DNA of 64,000 nucleotides. Origin: Amphritea sp. (GTDB taxonomy: Bacteria; Pseudomonadota; Gammaproteobacteria; Pseudomonadales; Balneatricaceae). Both the position numbers and the translations under genes were made by a program. Of this stretch, positions 50,805 to 59,912 are shown in pieces. Each line of letters starts with the position of its first letter. Position 1 is the first letter of the stretch. The notes below the pieces were generated by a model, which worked only from the letters and a program-made list of their open reading frames with translations, was not told the DNA's origin and ran no database searches. The stretch is from NCBI GenBank assembly GCA_025800245.1, contig JAOXSA010000253.1:22615-86614 (forward strand), given 5' to 3'.

Positions 50805-51854
50805 TTAGCCTTCTGCGACTCCGGCATCGGCAAAGGTCGCCATACCGTTATGCAGATCACAGGCCAGACGCAGAGTTGGTACAGCAGACGCAGCTCCACT
50901 ACCCTCACCCAGACGCATACCCAGATCCAGCAGAGGTGCGACCTGCAGCGCATCCAGCATCGCCTTATGACCCGGCTCAGCGGAACGGTGAGAGAAGAAT
51001 AACCAGTCTTCGACAGAAGGCTCTAACTTAATCGCAACCAACGCTGCAGCGGTAGTGATATAACCATCCACCACGGCCGGAATACCCTGCTGGGCACAGC
51101 TCAGATAGGCTCCGGCCAGCGCTGCGATTTCAAAACCGCCCAGACAACGCAGCACTTCCAAAGGTGCAGATGACAGATCATCATAGCGAGCCAGCGCTTC
51201 TCCCAATACCTTCGCCTTGTGAGAAACACCTTCACTGTCCAGACCGGTTCCAGGGCCTGCCAGCGCAACCGGATCAGCCTCCAGCAAGGCACAGGCAATC
51301 GCTGCTGCCGGCGTGGTATTACCAATCCCCATATCACCACCGATATACAGATCAGCGCCCATCTCCTGCGCTCGCATCACGGATTCACGACCGGCATTCA
51401 TTGCAATCGCCAGTTGCTCATCAGTCATCGCATCTTCAGTATGCAGATTAGCGGTACCGTTACCGGCACGGCGACTGATCACACCCGGCATCTCACCAGG
51501 GTCGGATACAGTACCCACATCAACAACCTGCAGATCAGCCCCCAGACTCTTAGCCAGCACACTGATCGCGGCACCACCGGCAGAGAAGTTCGCCACCATC
51601 TGCACGGTCACTTCCTGCGGGAAAGCAGAGACGCCGGAAGCAGCCACACCGTGATCACCGGCAAAAATATTAATACTGATCTGGTCCAGCGCTGGTTTTT
51701 CCTGGCCCTGCATAGCACACAGGCGTACCGCGATATCTTCCAGCCGCCCCAGAGAACCCGGTGGCTTGGTCAGTTGCCCCTGACGTTCCAGCCCCGCGTT
51801 TTTAAAACCTTCATCTAACGCCCTGGTCGGGTTGTTCAGCCATTCAATTGTCAC
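50805..51854 (-). CDS. cobT: Nicotinate-nucleotide–dimethylbenzimidazole phosphoribosyltransferase
   Basis: 349 residues, full length. CobT motifs are present: KPPGSLGRLEDIAVRLC, IFAGDHGVAASGVSAFPQEVT, GGDMGIGNTTPAAAI and, near the C-terminus, LLDLGMRLGEGSGAA with the catalytic Glu. It makes alpha-ribazole phosphate for the lower ligand of cobalamin. Its start overlaps the cobU stop by four bases. A B12 step encoded inside a corrinoid-dependent cluster supports cofactor supply for that pathway. Confidence 0.95.
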   Translation of the reverse strand: MTIEWLNNPTRALDEGFKNAGLERQGQLTKPPGSLGRLEDIAVRLCAMQGQEKPALDQISINIFAGDHGVAASGVSAFPQEVTVQMVANFSAGGAAISVLAKSLGADLQVVDVGTVSDPGEMPGVISRRAGNGTANLHTEDAMTDEQLAIAMNAGRESVMRAQEMGADLYIGGDMGIGNTTPAAAIACALLEADPVALAGPGTGLDSEGVSHKAKVLGEALARYDDLSSAPLEVLRCLGGFEIAALAGAYLSCAQQGIPAVVDGYITTAAALVAIKLEPSVEDWLFFSHRSAEPGHKAMLDALQVAPLLDLGMRLGEGSGAASAVPTLRLACDLHNGMATFADAGVAEG

Positions 51855-52372
51855 AATGCTTCGCCTTTTAATGTATGCGGCAACCCCGCCACGGTTAATA
51901 CCACCCGATCACAGATCGCTGCGATGTTCTGATGCAGCCGACCGGACTCATCCTGGAAGCGCCGGGACATCTCGCCCATCGGCACAATTCCCATTCCTAC
52001 TTCGTTGCCCACCATAATGATCTCACCGGGTAAGTCCGGCAGGATTTCAAGCAACTTATCCATCTCTGACTGAAAGTGTGCTCCGTCATCCATAAACATG
52101 ATATTGGTTAGCCACAGAGTCAGACAGTCCACCAGAATACAGCGCCCTTCGGCAGCCTGCTCAGTCAGAATTGCGGCCAGCTGCAGCGGCTCTTCGGCCA
52201 GCAACCAGTGATCAGGACGACGCTCCCGATGCAGACGAATCCGCTCCTCCATCTCACCATCGCCAACCGTTGCGGTCGCTATGTACAGAACCTCACAGCC
52301 TGATTCATCGGCCAGACGCTCAGCGATTGCACTCTTACCGGAGCGGGCACCGCCCAGTATCAACTGCTTCAT
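51851..52372 (-). CDS. cobU: Adenosylcobinamide kinase/guanylyltransferase
   Basis: 173 residues. It has the P-loop GGARSGKS at the N-terminus, the guanylylated His in LHRERRPDHW, then ILVDCLTLWLTNIM and IMVGNEVGMGIVPMGEMSRRFQDESG. It phosphorylates and activates adenosylcobinamide in the nucleotide-loop assembly step. It is the first gene of the cobU–cobT pair. Confidence 0.95.
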   Translation of the reverse strand: MKQLILGGARSGKSAIAERLADESGCEVLYIATATVGDGEMEERIRLHRERRPDHWLLAEEPLQLAAILTEQAAEGRCILVDCLTLWLTNIMFMDDGAHFQSEMDKLLEILPDLPGEIIMVGNEVGMGIVPMGEMSRRFQDESGRLHQNIAAICDRVVLTVAGLPHTLKGEAL

Positions 52373-52465
52373 GTCAGAGAGCTCCTTATAACTTCTAGCT
52401 TCTACAGAGATTGAGGTAACCCATTATAAAGGCCACCAGCGTTCAGAAAAGCCTTTACAGCCTTA

Positions 52466-53179
52466 CTAAGACGCAGAGACCTGCTCTGCAGGCAGATCCG
52501 GTGGCTCCGGAGTAATAAAACAGGGCATCGAAATCTTGTGCTCCGGCATCACCGACTGTACCGATGTTAGCGCCTGCATTTTTGCCAGCAAGCGACCCAG
52601 ACAATCCATATTTGTCAGCTGGTCCGCTGACAGAGACTCGCCCCGGGGATAAATCATCGCCCAGCGACACAGAGCAGCCAGATAAAAATCCAGTATGCTC
52701 AGCTCGTCTCCCATAAACCAGTCACCGTCCTGTTTTGCCAGATGATCTTCGATCAGAGAGAGATGGCCGACAACCCGCTGTCGGGTCTGCTCCAGCAGTG
52801 CCGGAATAGCATCACTGTCTGATACATGCCGATGGGGATAAAACTGCACCCGCAGATCCGCGTGCAGGGTATTGGAGAGATAGAACAGCCACTGGGTAAA
52901 ACCGGCGCGCCGCGGGACATCAGTAAAAGCCGGCGCCAGTTGCTGATGCTTATCTGCCAGGTAAAGCGCGATGGCTGCCGTTTCAAAAATCGTCAGCTCA
53001 CCGTCCTGCAATACCGGTATCAGCCCCTGCGGATTAAGGGTCTGTCGGAAAGCTTCGCTGCGGTGCTGTTTACTACTCCGATCAACCCAGACCAGCTCAT
53101 AATCAGCCTGCAGCTGCTCAAGAATCATATGAATAACAATGTTGGCACTGTCCGGTGCACCGTGTAGCCGGTATCCCAT
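52466..53179 (-). CDS. Glutathione S-transferase family protein
   Basis: 237 residues from the ATG at 53179. The N-terminal thioredoxin-like domain begins MGYRLHGAPDSANIVIHMILEQL with the cis-Pro motif GLIPVLQDGELTIFETAAI, and a helical C-terminal domain follows. The start lies two bases after the stop of the Fe-S protein gene, so the GST is the third gene of the hydantoinase operon. The catalytic Ser/Tyr position is not certain. The role may be redox protection or a glutathione-linked step of amine breakdown. Confidence 0.8.
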   Translation of the reverse strand: MGYRLHGAPDSANIVIHMILEQLQADYELVWVDRSSKQHRSEAFRQTLNPQGLIPVLQDGELTIFETAAIALYLADKHQQLAPAFTDVPRRAGFTQWLFYLSNTLHADLRVQFYPHRHVSDSDAIPALLEQTRQRVVGHLSLIEDHLAKQDGDWFMGDELSILDFYLAALCRWAMIYPRGESLSADQLTNMDCLGRLLAKMQALTSVQSVMPEHKISMPCFITPEPPDLPAEQVSAS

Positions 53180-53181
53180 AC

Positions 53182-53919
53182 TCAGATCTCCTTTGGCGCC
53201 CTGTTGGCTACAAAAATACCCATATGAAAACGGGCATGCGCTTCGTCGTAATGATACTGCTGCCCCTGAGGGCATTGTCGACGTGCATCACAGCCCTGAT
53301 GATTACAATGATAATTCGGATTACGCTTCAGAAACCCTGCACATTCGGTAACCTGATAGCTACTACCGGTAAAAGCGCTGACCGGACATGCCTGCAGACA
53401 GGGTTTCGAGTGACAACTGTCGCAAGCATGATCAGACGCTACCTGCTCCGAAATTCCAACCACAGTTCCCGAAAAAGCCAGCGCAAACCGGTAACCGTGC
53501 CATAAGCCGAAATCAGGATGCAGAGTCAGACCTAAAGGGGATGGCTTGCCGGCACCGGCTTTTTCAGCCCAACGCAGAAATGGCTGATAGGGCGGCCCGG
53601 CAAACGGAAACAGCGGTTCCGCTCCGAGTTCTCCGGACAGCTCGCCAGCGACTCTTTCACTCCAGCGATCCAGTGGATCTGGCTGACCATCAAGATATTC
53701 AGGTGACTGGCTGAAAGCAGGCCAGATTGACGATCCGGCGTTGCCGATCAGCAATATTGAACGGCTGGAAAAAGGAAGACCCGCCGGTTGCAGCGGGTCT
53801 TCAGGATTTAGTTTCAGGGCACCGAGCAGTTCCAGTCCGAAACCGGCAATTCGCTGTTTAACAGCGCCGAGAGTCACATCACAAGTGTTCTCAGAAGCTG
53901 ACTCAGGAATTGCCGTCAT
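53182..53919 (-). CDS. Ferredoxin-like 4Fe-4S protein, QueG/CblC-like
   Basis: 245 residues from the ATG at 53919. The N-terminal ~160 residues contain PFAGPPYQPFLRWAEKAG and GLTLHPDFGLWHGYRFALAF, which recall the cobalamin-binding fold of QueG, reductive dehalogenases and CblC (..LHP..GGW...R...). The C-terminal part has a cysteine set CDSCHSKPCLQACPVSAF ... CAGFLKRNPNYHCNHQGC suited to two Fe-S clusters. Annotated relatives are usually just called ferredoxin. Corrin binding is inferred, and would fit a corrinoid reductase for this cluster. Confidence 0.7.
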   Translation of the reverse strand: MTAIPESASENTCDVTLGAVKQRIAGFGLELLGALKLNPEDPLQPAGLPFSSRSILLIGNAGSSIWPAFSQSPEYLDGQPDPLDRWSERVAGELSGELGAEPLFPFAGPPYQPFLRWAEKAGAGKPSPLGLTLHPDFGLWHGYRFALAFSGTVVGISEQVASDHACDSCHSKPCLQACPVSAFTGSSYQVTECAGFLKRNPNYHCNHQGCDARRQCPQGQQYHYDEAHARFHMGIFVANRAPKEI

Positions 53920-53951
53920 CACAGACCTCTCTCCTGCCCGTTCATCAGAAC

Positions 53952-56024
53952 TCAGTCGGCAGCAACACCGCCAGTTGGCACAGCCTGAACCGAAGCAGAC
54001 TCACCCAGTGTCAGTTCGCTGCAGTCAGGACGACCGCTGGCAGTACCGGTTACCACGCAATCCAGGAACAGATCACCATCGATATCATGCTTAATGTGGT
54101 TCTCGGTATGAGTCACAGCCACCTCAACAGAGGTTGCACCTGCAGCCAACGCAGCTTCCAGCGCTTCTTCACGAACAATTCCATCAGCGCACGCCATCGC
54201 ATCGTCCAGACTGCTGAAGCGCTTCGGCTCACCTTTATGATACAGGGCAAAATGGCCATAGGTCGGCTGGGAGATGGTTACCTGCGCACGCTGTACGACA
54301 GATCCCATTACCGCACCCACCGCGTTGGCCACGCTGCCGTTTTCAGGCAGTACCAGTTCAGCACCGAGCATATCGGCCACCACCGGATAGTAGCTTGCAG
54401 ACGGCGCACCGACCGCCACCACCGGATAGTCGGATGCAAAGTCGAGATTGAACAGCGCACCTGCACCTGGCTCACGGCCTTTATTAAAGATCAGCTGCGT
54501 CAGCAGACCCGCCAGATTCTGTGCTTTCGCTTCACTCAGCTTACCAGCCTGATGCAGACCCGCTTCCACCATGGTGGTGCTGATCTTGGTAACAATCATT
54601 TCGTAAACTTCACGACATGGACTCTTCGCATCACCCAGCTCCCACTTGCCCATACCGTACAGATTACGCAGCTGCTTGGCCCAGACTTCAGCGGCCACTT
54701 CTGCAGTATCCCGGCACCAGTGGCTACTCAGTCCCAGCACGTGAGCAACATCGGAAGGCGTGAAGCCACTGTAAATTGCCAGACCGGCACGCTGCAGTTT
54801 CGCCAGCGCCCGCGCCAGCGCACGATCTTCAGCGACAGCCGCTTCCAGCTCGATCGGGCCATCTGCCAGACGCTCCCAGGCATAACGTTCGTCATCACCC
54901 AGGTGATTCAGCACCTCATCGTTCGATTCAAGGCGCATCACAAAGCGGTTGTTACGGGCATTCGGGTAGTTATCGAGCTGAAACTTAAGTCGCTCCAGTA
55001 CCCAGGGATGCTCTTTACCCAGCAGACACATAGGCACAACACGACGCGGCCCGATACCAATACCTTCAGAAGTGCTGTAGTGCACTTCACTGTCGCCACC
55101 CAGGCCGACAGAATATACCTTGACCGCCTCAATCATTGGCTGCCAGTCACCTACCCGGGCACCGTCGGAGCACAGCTCTGGCTGACCATCAGTGACCACG
55201 GCAACATCGGTGGTGGTCCCCCCCATATCCGTGACAATGGCGTTCTGCAGGCCACTCAGTGCACAGGCACCCACAACACTCGCTGCAGGACCGGACAATA
55301 CGGTCGTTACCGGTTGTTGCAGTGCAGTTTCGGTATTCACGAGAGAACCGTCACCCTTAACAATCATCAGCGGCGCAGCGATATCGTGATCCGTGAAAAT
55401 CTGCTGTACCGAAATAATCAGACGCTGAATGTAAGGTACCATCCGGGCATTCAATACAGCCGTCAGCGCCCGCTGCGGAGCCCCCAGACTGCTGGCCAGT
55501 TCATGACCGCACGCCACAGGCTTACCGGTCATCTCCTCTACCAGGTCACGGAGTTTTACTTCATGGCTGATGTTGCGGGTACCAAACATAGAGGAGATCG
55601 CGAACGCGGATACCCGGTCTTTCTGTGCTTCAATGGCCGCACGGGCTTTTTCCAGATCCAACTGTTCCTGCTCTTCACCGTTAGCATCGTGGCCACCGGC
55701 CAGCAGAATAGCACCGTCTTCAGCGATAATATTGTTCAGGCCACTCTGCTGCAGCTGACGCTCGTTGTAACCCGGCAGCAATGCGCAAACCGGCGCACCA
55801 TGACCTTCAACCACGGAGTTGGTAGTCAGAGTGGTGGACAGCGCAACCAGCGTGATCTCCTGCATCATATCCTGAGGCAGACCCGATAAAGCATTGTTAA
55901 TACCGATCGTCAGATCATGACGCGTGGTCAGACTTTTAAACGTCGCCACCACCTTCTGACTCTCATTTACCAGTACCGCATCGGTATAGGTGCCACCAGT
56001 ATCAATACCCAGACGAAAAGACAT
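53952..56024 (-). CDS. Hydantoinase/oxoprolinase family protein (HyuA-like)
   Basis: 690 residues from the ATG at 56024 (GAGG seven bases upstream). It has two ASKHA phosphate motifs, LGIDTGGTYTDAVLV and TDMGGTTTDVAVVTDG, with Hydant_A_N first and Hydantoinase_A after ~200. It is an ATP-dependent ring-opening or carboxylating enzyme type; members include N-methylhydantoinase, oxoprolinase and acetone carboxylase subunits. No HyuB partner is present, so it is not a standard two-subunit hydantoinase. It heads an operon with the Fe-S protein and GST and has a TGTCGC site pair upstream. Confidence 0.82.
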   Translation of the reverse strand: MSFRLGIDTGGTYTDAVLVNESQKVVATFKSLTTRHDLTIGINNALSGLPQDMMQEITLVALSTTLTTNSVVEGHGAPVCALLPGYNERQLQQSGLNNIIAEDGAILLAGGHDANGEEQEQLDLEKARAAIEAQKDRVSAFAISSMFGTRNISHEVKLRDLVEEMTGKPVACGHELASSLGAPQRALTAVLNARMVPYIQRLIISVQQIFTDHDIAAPLMIVKGDGSLVNTETALQQPVTTVLSGPAASVVGACALSGLQNAIVTDMGGTTTDVAVVTDGQPELCSDGARVGDWQPMIEAVKVYSVGLGGDSEVHYSTSEGIGIGPRRVVPMCLLGKEHPWVLERLKFQLDNYPNARNNRFVMRLESNDEVLNHLGDDERYAWERLADGPIELEAAVAEDRALARALAKLQRAGLAIYSGFTPSDVAHVLGLSSHWCRDTAEVAAEVWAKQLRNLYGMGKWELGDAKSPCREVYEMIVTKISTTMVEAGLHQAGKLSEAKAQNLAGLLTQLIFNKGREPGAGALFNLDFASDYPVVAVGAPSASYYPVVADMLGAELVLPENGSVANAVGAVMGSVVQRAQVTISQPTYGHFALYHKGEPKRFSSLDDAMACADGIVREEALEAALAAGATSVEVAVTHTENHIKHDIDGDLFLDCVVTGTASGRPDCSELTLGESASVQAVPTGGVAAD

Positions 56025-56102
56025 AGCCAACCTCAGAATAAAAAAAGACAAAACCTCAACGTCGCAAACTATCAAAAAGACCAACAATGACGTAACTCAC
56101 GG

Positions 56103-56128
56103 GCGGCGCAAACTGTTCGTAATGCGAC
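56103..56128 (-). promoter_or_regulatory. Paired GTCGC-type half-sites upstream of the hydantoinase operon
   Basis: GCGGC at 56103–56107 and GCGAC at 56124–56128 are 21 bases apart; toward the gene they read ATGTCGCATTACG and TGCGCCGCCC. They lie 80–105 bases upstream of the HyuA-like ATG. One position differs from the mttB and corrinoid sites. Confidence 0.45.
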
Positions 56129-56152
56129 ATCTGCAAACGAATCAGCAGAGAA

Positions 56153-56722
56153 TCAGATTTCTGTATTTTTTACTACGGCCAGATGGGGCCAGATTTCCAA
56201 CCAGCGCTTGCTTTGCAAACGCTCATTAAACAGGGTTTCAGAGCGGGCTGGATTATGGCTCAGCTGCAGGTTAAACAAGGACTCAAAGCCAAAAGCCGAA
56301 ACCCAGATGTAGCGACCGGTGCTGTCTTTTCGAACACCGACGGCCGTCTCTTTTTCCGGCCAGAATCCCATCGCATCCAGTGAGTTTTGATAAGGACGAT
56401 CACCGTTGCGGAGATGCATCAGGGCCTGATTGCGAACCTGCCACTGCACCTCAGGCATCATCAGCCGGAGTTGCTGTTCATACTGCAGATAACAGCATTC
56501 ATCCTGCTCTGCAGGATCAAAATAGATCAGGTCGATATCATTGAGAGGGGTCGGTCGGGTATAACCATGAAGATGATCCCACACCCGATTGCGGATAAAA
56601 CCCGCGGCGATGTAGTGGTCAGGCAGATTGAGCTGAGCGACACAACTCAGAGCCTTAGCCCGAAGCTGGTCGCTCCCGATCAGAAGATTAAGAGTATCCG
56701 CCCAGGGGTCAGGGTTGCACAT
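56153..56722 (-). CDS. Nucleotidyltransferase-fold protein
   Basis: 189 residues. The family pattern is AAGFIRNRVWDHLHGYTRPTPLNDIDLIYFD, with Asp-x-Asp metal ligands (NDIDLIY), as in bacterial COG3575-type nucleotidyltransferases. Its N-terminus overlaps the end of the GNAT gene by 14 bases. It may modify RNA or a small molecule; no target is known. Confidence 0.7.
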   Translation of the reverse strand: MCNPDPWADTLNLLIGSDQLRAKALSCVAQLNLPDHYIAAGFIRNRVWDHLHGYTRPTPLNDIDLIYFDPAEQDECCYLQYEQQLRLMMPEVQWQVRNQALMHLRNGDRPYQNSLDAMGFWPEKETAVGVRKDSTGRYIWVSAFGFESLFNLQLSHNPARSETLFNERLQSKRWLEIWPHLAVVKNTEI

Positions 56723-57182
56723 GACGTGCGACCATCAGCACCTCATCAGCAGAATACAGATTGGTCAGAGTAGCCTCTACTTCGGCATCCAGCGTATCGC
56801 GATAAAGCTTCTGAGCGTGATTATCGGCACGGGTGCTGACGATCACATGCTTCAGCACAGAATCCTGCTCAGCCAGCGCCTGTCTGACCAGCGGTAATGA
56901 TTCATTGATCAGCCGCTTACCCACCCCCTGACACTGATGTTCCGGATGCACAGCCAGCTGCTCTACTTCCATTACAGCTTCAGGGCGGAAACCGCTTTTC
57001 TGCGCCCAGATAATGTAACCGATAATCTTACCCTGCTCTTCACAGACATAGCAGAGAAAACGCGGCGCGGCATTCAGATTACATTCCAGCCATTGCTGTG
57101 ACTGAGTCTGACGGGTAAATGCATCCGCGTGTACTTCTGCTGCACCTGCCAGATCACCGGTTTCCATAATACGAATTGTCAC
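56709..57182 (-). CDS. GNAT-family N-acetyltransferase
   Basis: 157 residues (MTIRIMETGDLAGAAEVHADAF). Motif A reads VEQLAVHPEHQCQGVGKRLINESL, and motif B is VSTRADNHAQKLYRDTLDAEVEATL. It is a cytosolic acetyltransferase, co-transcribed with the nucleotidyltransferase-like gene; the substrate is unknown. Confidence 0.8.
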   Translation of the reverse strand: MTIRIMETGDLAGAAEVHADAFTRQTQSQQWLECNLNAAPRFLCYVCEEQGKIIGYIIWAQKSGFRPEAVMEVEQLAVHPEHQCQGVGKRLINESLPLVRQALAEQDSVLKHVIVSTRADNHAQKLYRDTLDAEVEATLTNLYSADEVLMVARHVQP

Positions 57183-57447
57183 GCTTATCTCCTCTGAGCC
57201 TGAACTGCATACTGATACTGTTTACCGATAAACAGTTAAGTCATAAGAATACCCTGCTGAACAGAAAATTCAGTCGTTATCGCGACTTTTTCTTGATCAG
57301 ACAGACAATCCCCCAACGGTATAATCCCCATTTTAGTGTGTATTTAACCAACGACGCCTCTCAATATCATATTTCACGCTTATACTGTTTTGACTAAGGT
57401 CATATGACCACGCTTTACGCTTTACCATAGGGATAGGTTGTAGTTTT

Positions 57448-59166
57448 ATGAAGATCCAGCACAAAATTGTTGTTATCCCACTGGCAGTTATGCTGCTGGT
57501 GATATCCACCACCGTTCTGATTATCGAGCTTTATCTCGAATCCCATCTGCTCGATATCAATAAGAAAGAACTCAACGTACTGGCTGAAGCTTCACTGGAA
57601 TCGGTCCGCACACTAGAAAAAGCTGAAGCCGCAAACGACACTGAGATCCTGCGCTCTTTCCAGCGTCTGGCAGAAAACTTTTCCCACGCCGGGGACTTCC
57701 GAGTTACCTACATCGACGCCAACGGCAAAGTACTGGGCGACTCTGATCTGAGTTTTGATCAGCTGAATCATCTCGAAAACCATGCCGACCGTCCGGAAAT
57801 TATTCAGGCGATGGAGAGTGGCACCGGCTCATCTGAGCGATTCAGCAGCACCCTTAATATCGGGATGCTCTATGTCGCTGCCCGCTCTAATGAATCTCAC
57901 TATACGGATGATACCTCGCATATTGCCCACCCTCTGGTCGCCCGCATATCCCGCTCTCAGGCAACGGTACAGGGCACCATTCATGAAATGCGCGAGACAC
58001 TGGTGCTAACCGGCGTACTCAGTCTGGCCGCCGTTCTGGCCCTGGGAATGCTGGGTGCCCGTACCCTCAACCGCACCGTACAGAACGAACAACAACTGCT
58101 GGAAAAGCGGGTTCAGGACCGCACCACAGAGATCTCTATTCTGCAGACCTTTGGCGGACTGCTGAATGCCTGCTCGACACTGGATGAAGCCAGCGAAGTA
58201 CTCAACAACGTGATCCCTAAGCTACTGCCTGAACTGAAAGGTGGCATATCCATCATCAAGTCATCCCGCAACCGACTCGACAGCATTGCACACTGGGGCG
58301 GTGACTGGCCGGGAGCAGAACGTTTTGCACCCGGCGAATGCTGGGCTCTGCGAAAGGGCCACCAACACTTTTCCACCGAGCACGGTATTCAGACCACCTG
58401 TAACCACTGGCTGGAAAAGCCAGATGACAACCAGCAAACACTCTGTATCCCTCTGCTGGCGCAAGGGGAAACCATTGGTGTGCTGCACTTCGTGATGCCT
58501 GTGGATATTGATATGGAAAATGCGCAGGGACTGTGGAACGCACTGGCGGAACAGATCGGTCTTACCCTGGCCAACATCCAGCTGCGTGACAGTCTGCGTG
58601 AACAGGCGATCCGTGATCCGCTGACCGGCCTGTTCAATCGCCGTTATATGCTGGAGGCACTGGATCAGGCCCATAGTCGGGCAGAACGTACCAAATCTGA
58701 TATTGCGGTAATGATGATCGACCTCGACCACTTCAAGATGTTTAATGATAACTTCGGCCATGATGCCGGTGATCATGTGCTGAAAGCGGTCGCCCAGGTA
58801 CTGAAAGATTCTATCCGCCAGGAAGATATTGCCTGCCGCTTCGGCGGTGAAGAGTTCTGTATTGTCTGCCCGACCACCAGCGCAGAGCAAGCTCAACAGA
58901 TCGCAGAGCGTATCCGTAAAGCGATCAGTGTACTGGAGCTGACCATGAATAAGATGGCGCTGGGTAAAGTCACCTCGTCAATCGGTATCGCGGCCTACCC
59001 GGTGCATGCTGAGACCATGGAATACACCATCAAAGCCGCTGATGAGGCACTGTATCTGGCCAAGCAGAATGGTCGTGACCGCATCGAACTGGCGCAAGTA
59101 GCAGCGATCGGTCATTTTGAAGAACTTGAAGAGGAAACCAGACCTGAACTGGAAGAGATTCTTTAA
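57448..59166 (+). CDS. Membrane-bound diguanylate cyclase with GAF domain
   Basis: 572 residues. Two membrane segments (~8–28 and ~186–206) enclose a periplasmic sensor, then GAF ~230–380 and GGDEF ~395–555. The catalytic site is GGEEF (466–470), and the inhibitory RxxD (RQED) stands exactly five residues before it, so product inhibition is expected. It makes c-di-GMP. The 3' end overlaps the next convergent gene by four bases. An acidic tail (LEELEEETRPELEEIL) ends the protein. Confidence 0.92.
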   Translation: MKIQHKIVVIPLAVMLLVISTTVLIIELYLESHLLDINKKELNVLAEASLESVRTLEKAEAANDTEILRSFQRLAENFSHAGDFRVTYIDANGKVLGDSDLSFDQLNHLENHADRPEIIQAMESGTGSSERFSSTLNIGMLYVAARSNESHYTDDTSHIAHPLVARISRSQATVQGTIHEMRETLVLTGVLSLAAVLALGMLGARTLNRTVQNEQQLLEKRVQDRTTEISILQTFGGLLNACSTLDEASEVLNNVIPKLLPELKGGISIIKSSRNRLDSIAHWGGDWPGAERFAPGECWALRKGHQHFSTEHGIQTTCNHWLEKPDDNQQTLCIPLLAQGETIGVLHFVMPVDIDMENAQGLWNALAEQIGLTLANIQLRDSLREQAIRDPLTGLFNRRYMLEALDQAHSRAERTKSDIAVMMIDLDHFKMFNDNFGHDAGDHVLKAVAQVLKDSIRQEDIACRFGGEEFCIVCPTTSAEQAQQIAERIRKAISVLELTMNKMALGKVTSSIGIAAYPVHAETMEYTIKAADEALYLAKQNGRDRIELAQVAAIGHFEELEEETRPELEEIL

Positions 59167-59492
59167 AACCCTTCTGCCTGAAGCAGCGCCACCATTCTAC
59201 TGATGCTGGCGCTGTTAATCCCACCCATCAGTTCCGGATTGGACAGCGCGTAGAGATAGTCTTCAATAGCGGAACAATCGATCTCTTCCCGGCACTCCAG
59301 CAACATCGCCCACTCTTCAAGATCATCCAGATCCAGCTCGGAGATCAGATAGCGTTGCAGAACGTCAAGCAGATCCGCGCCGGTTACAGCAACGGTTAAT
59401 TCAGGCTTGTCACTATCCAGCAGAACGGCAAAAGCATCATCCCTCTGAATTCCGAAACGGATGATCTCTTTCAGTGCGTCGGACTTATTCAT
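59163..59492 (-). CDS. Hypothetical acidic protein
   Basis: 109 residues with many Asp/Glu (DLDDLEEWAMLLECREEIDCSAIEDYL) and no signal or membrane segment. It is convergent with the diguanylate cyclase, overlapping its last codons. The neighbour upstream (59516–59869) is a second small protein read in the same direction, 23 bases away. The family is not recognised. Confidence 0.5.
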   Translation of the reverse strand: MNKSDALKEIIRFGIQRDDAFAVLLDSDKPELTVAVTGADLLDVLQRYLISELDLDDLEEWAMLLECREEIDCSAIEDYLYALSNPELMGGINSASISRMVALLQAEGF

Positions 59493-59515
59493 GTAAAACG
59501 GACAAACAGTGACGC

Positions 59516-59869
59516 TCAGTTAAGGCGGACCGGACGGCCCATAAAGAGATCGATCAGATTAGTGATTTCATCCAGCATGTTCATCTCAAGGCTGTCCTTA
59601 CAGATACCGAACATCCCCAGATAGCGCTCAGCCATGGAATCGGTGAGTAATTTACCGCCGATGGTAAATTCAATTTCAGGATCGGTTTTATTGGTACGGG
59701 GAATCACTTTCCAATTGATACAGTCCGGCTCTACCGGTCCCATCCCTTGCTGCGCGAAGGGACAGAAGCGCAGCACTTCAGTCGCTCCCTGAGGTCCAAG
59801 ACAGCCGGATTCCACCCGGAAAATAACCGTGAGCTTCTTCTCTTCTGCTAAAGGAAAGTTGTGATCCAT
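59516..59869 (-). CDS. Hypothetical small protein
   Basis: 117 residues, soluble. It contains VIFRVESGCLGPQGATEVLRFCPFAQQGMGPVEPDCINWKVIPR, with a conserved-looking Cys/Pro cluster, and a helical C-terminus (LEMNMLDEITNLIDLFMGRPV). It probably forms an operon with the following acidic protein. I cannot assign a function; homologues in related gammaproteobacteria are likely. Confidence 0.55.
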   Translation of the reverse strand: MDHNFPLAEEKKLTVIFRVESGCLGPQGATEVLRFCPFAQQGMGPVEPDCINWKVIPRTNKTDPEIEFTIGGKLLTDSMAERYLGMFGICKDSLEMNMLDEITNLIDLFMGRPVRLN

Positions 59870-59912
59870 CGATTAACCTGTTGTATCCCTGATTCAGTAT
59901 CCAGTGATAGTA

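Noticed and set aside
53910..55889. Long plus-strand open frame of 659 codons
   Set aside because: It is antisense to the HyuA-like gene, has no family pattern and is His/Thr/Gln-rich as expected of a shadow frame.
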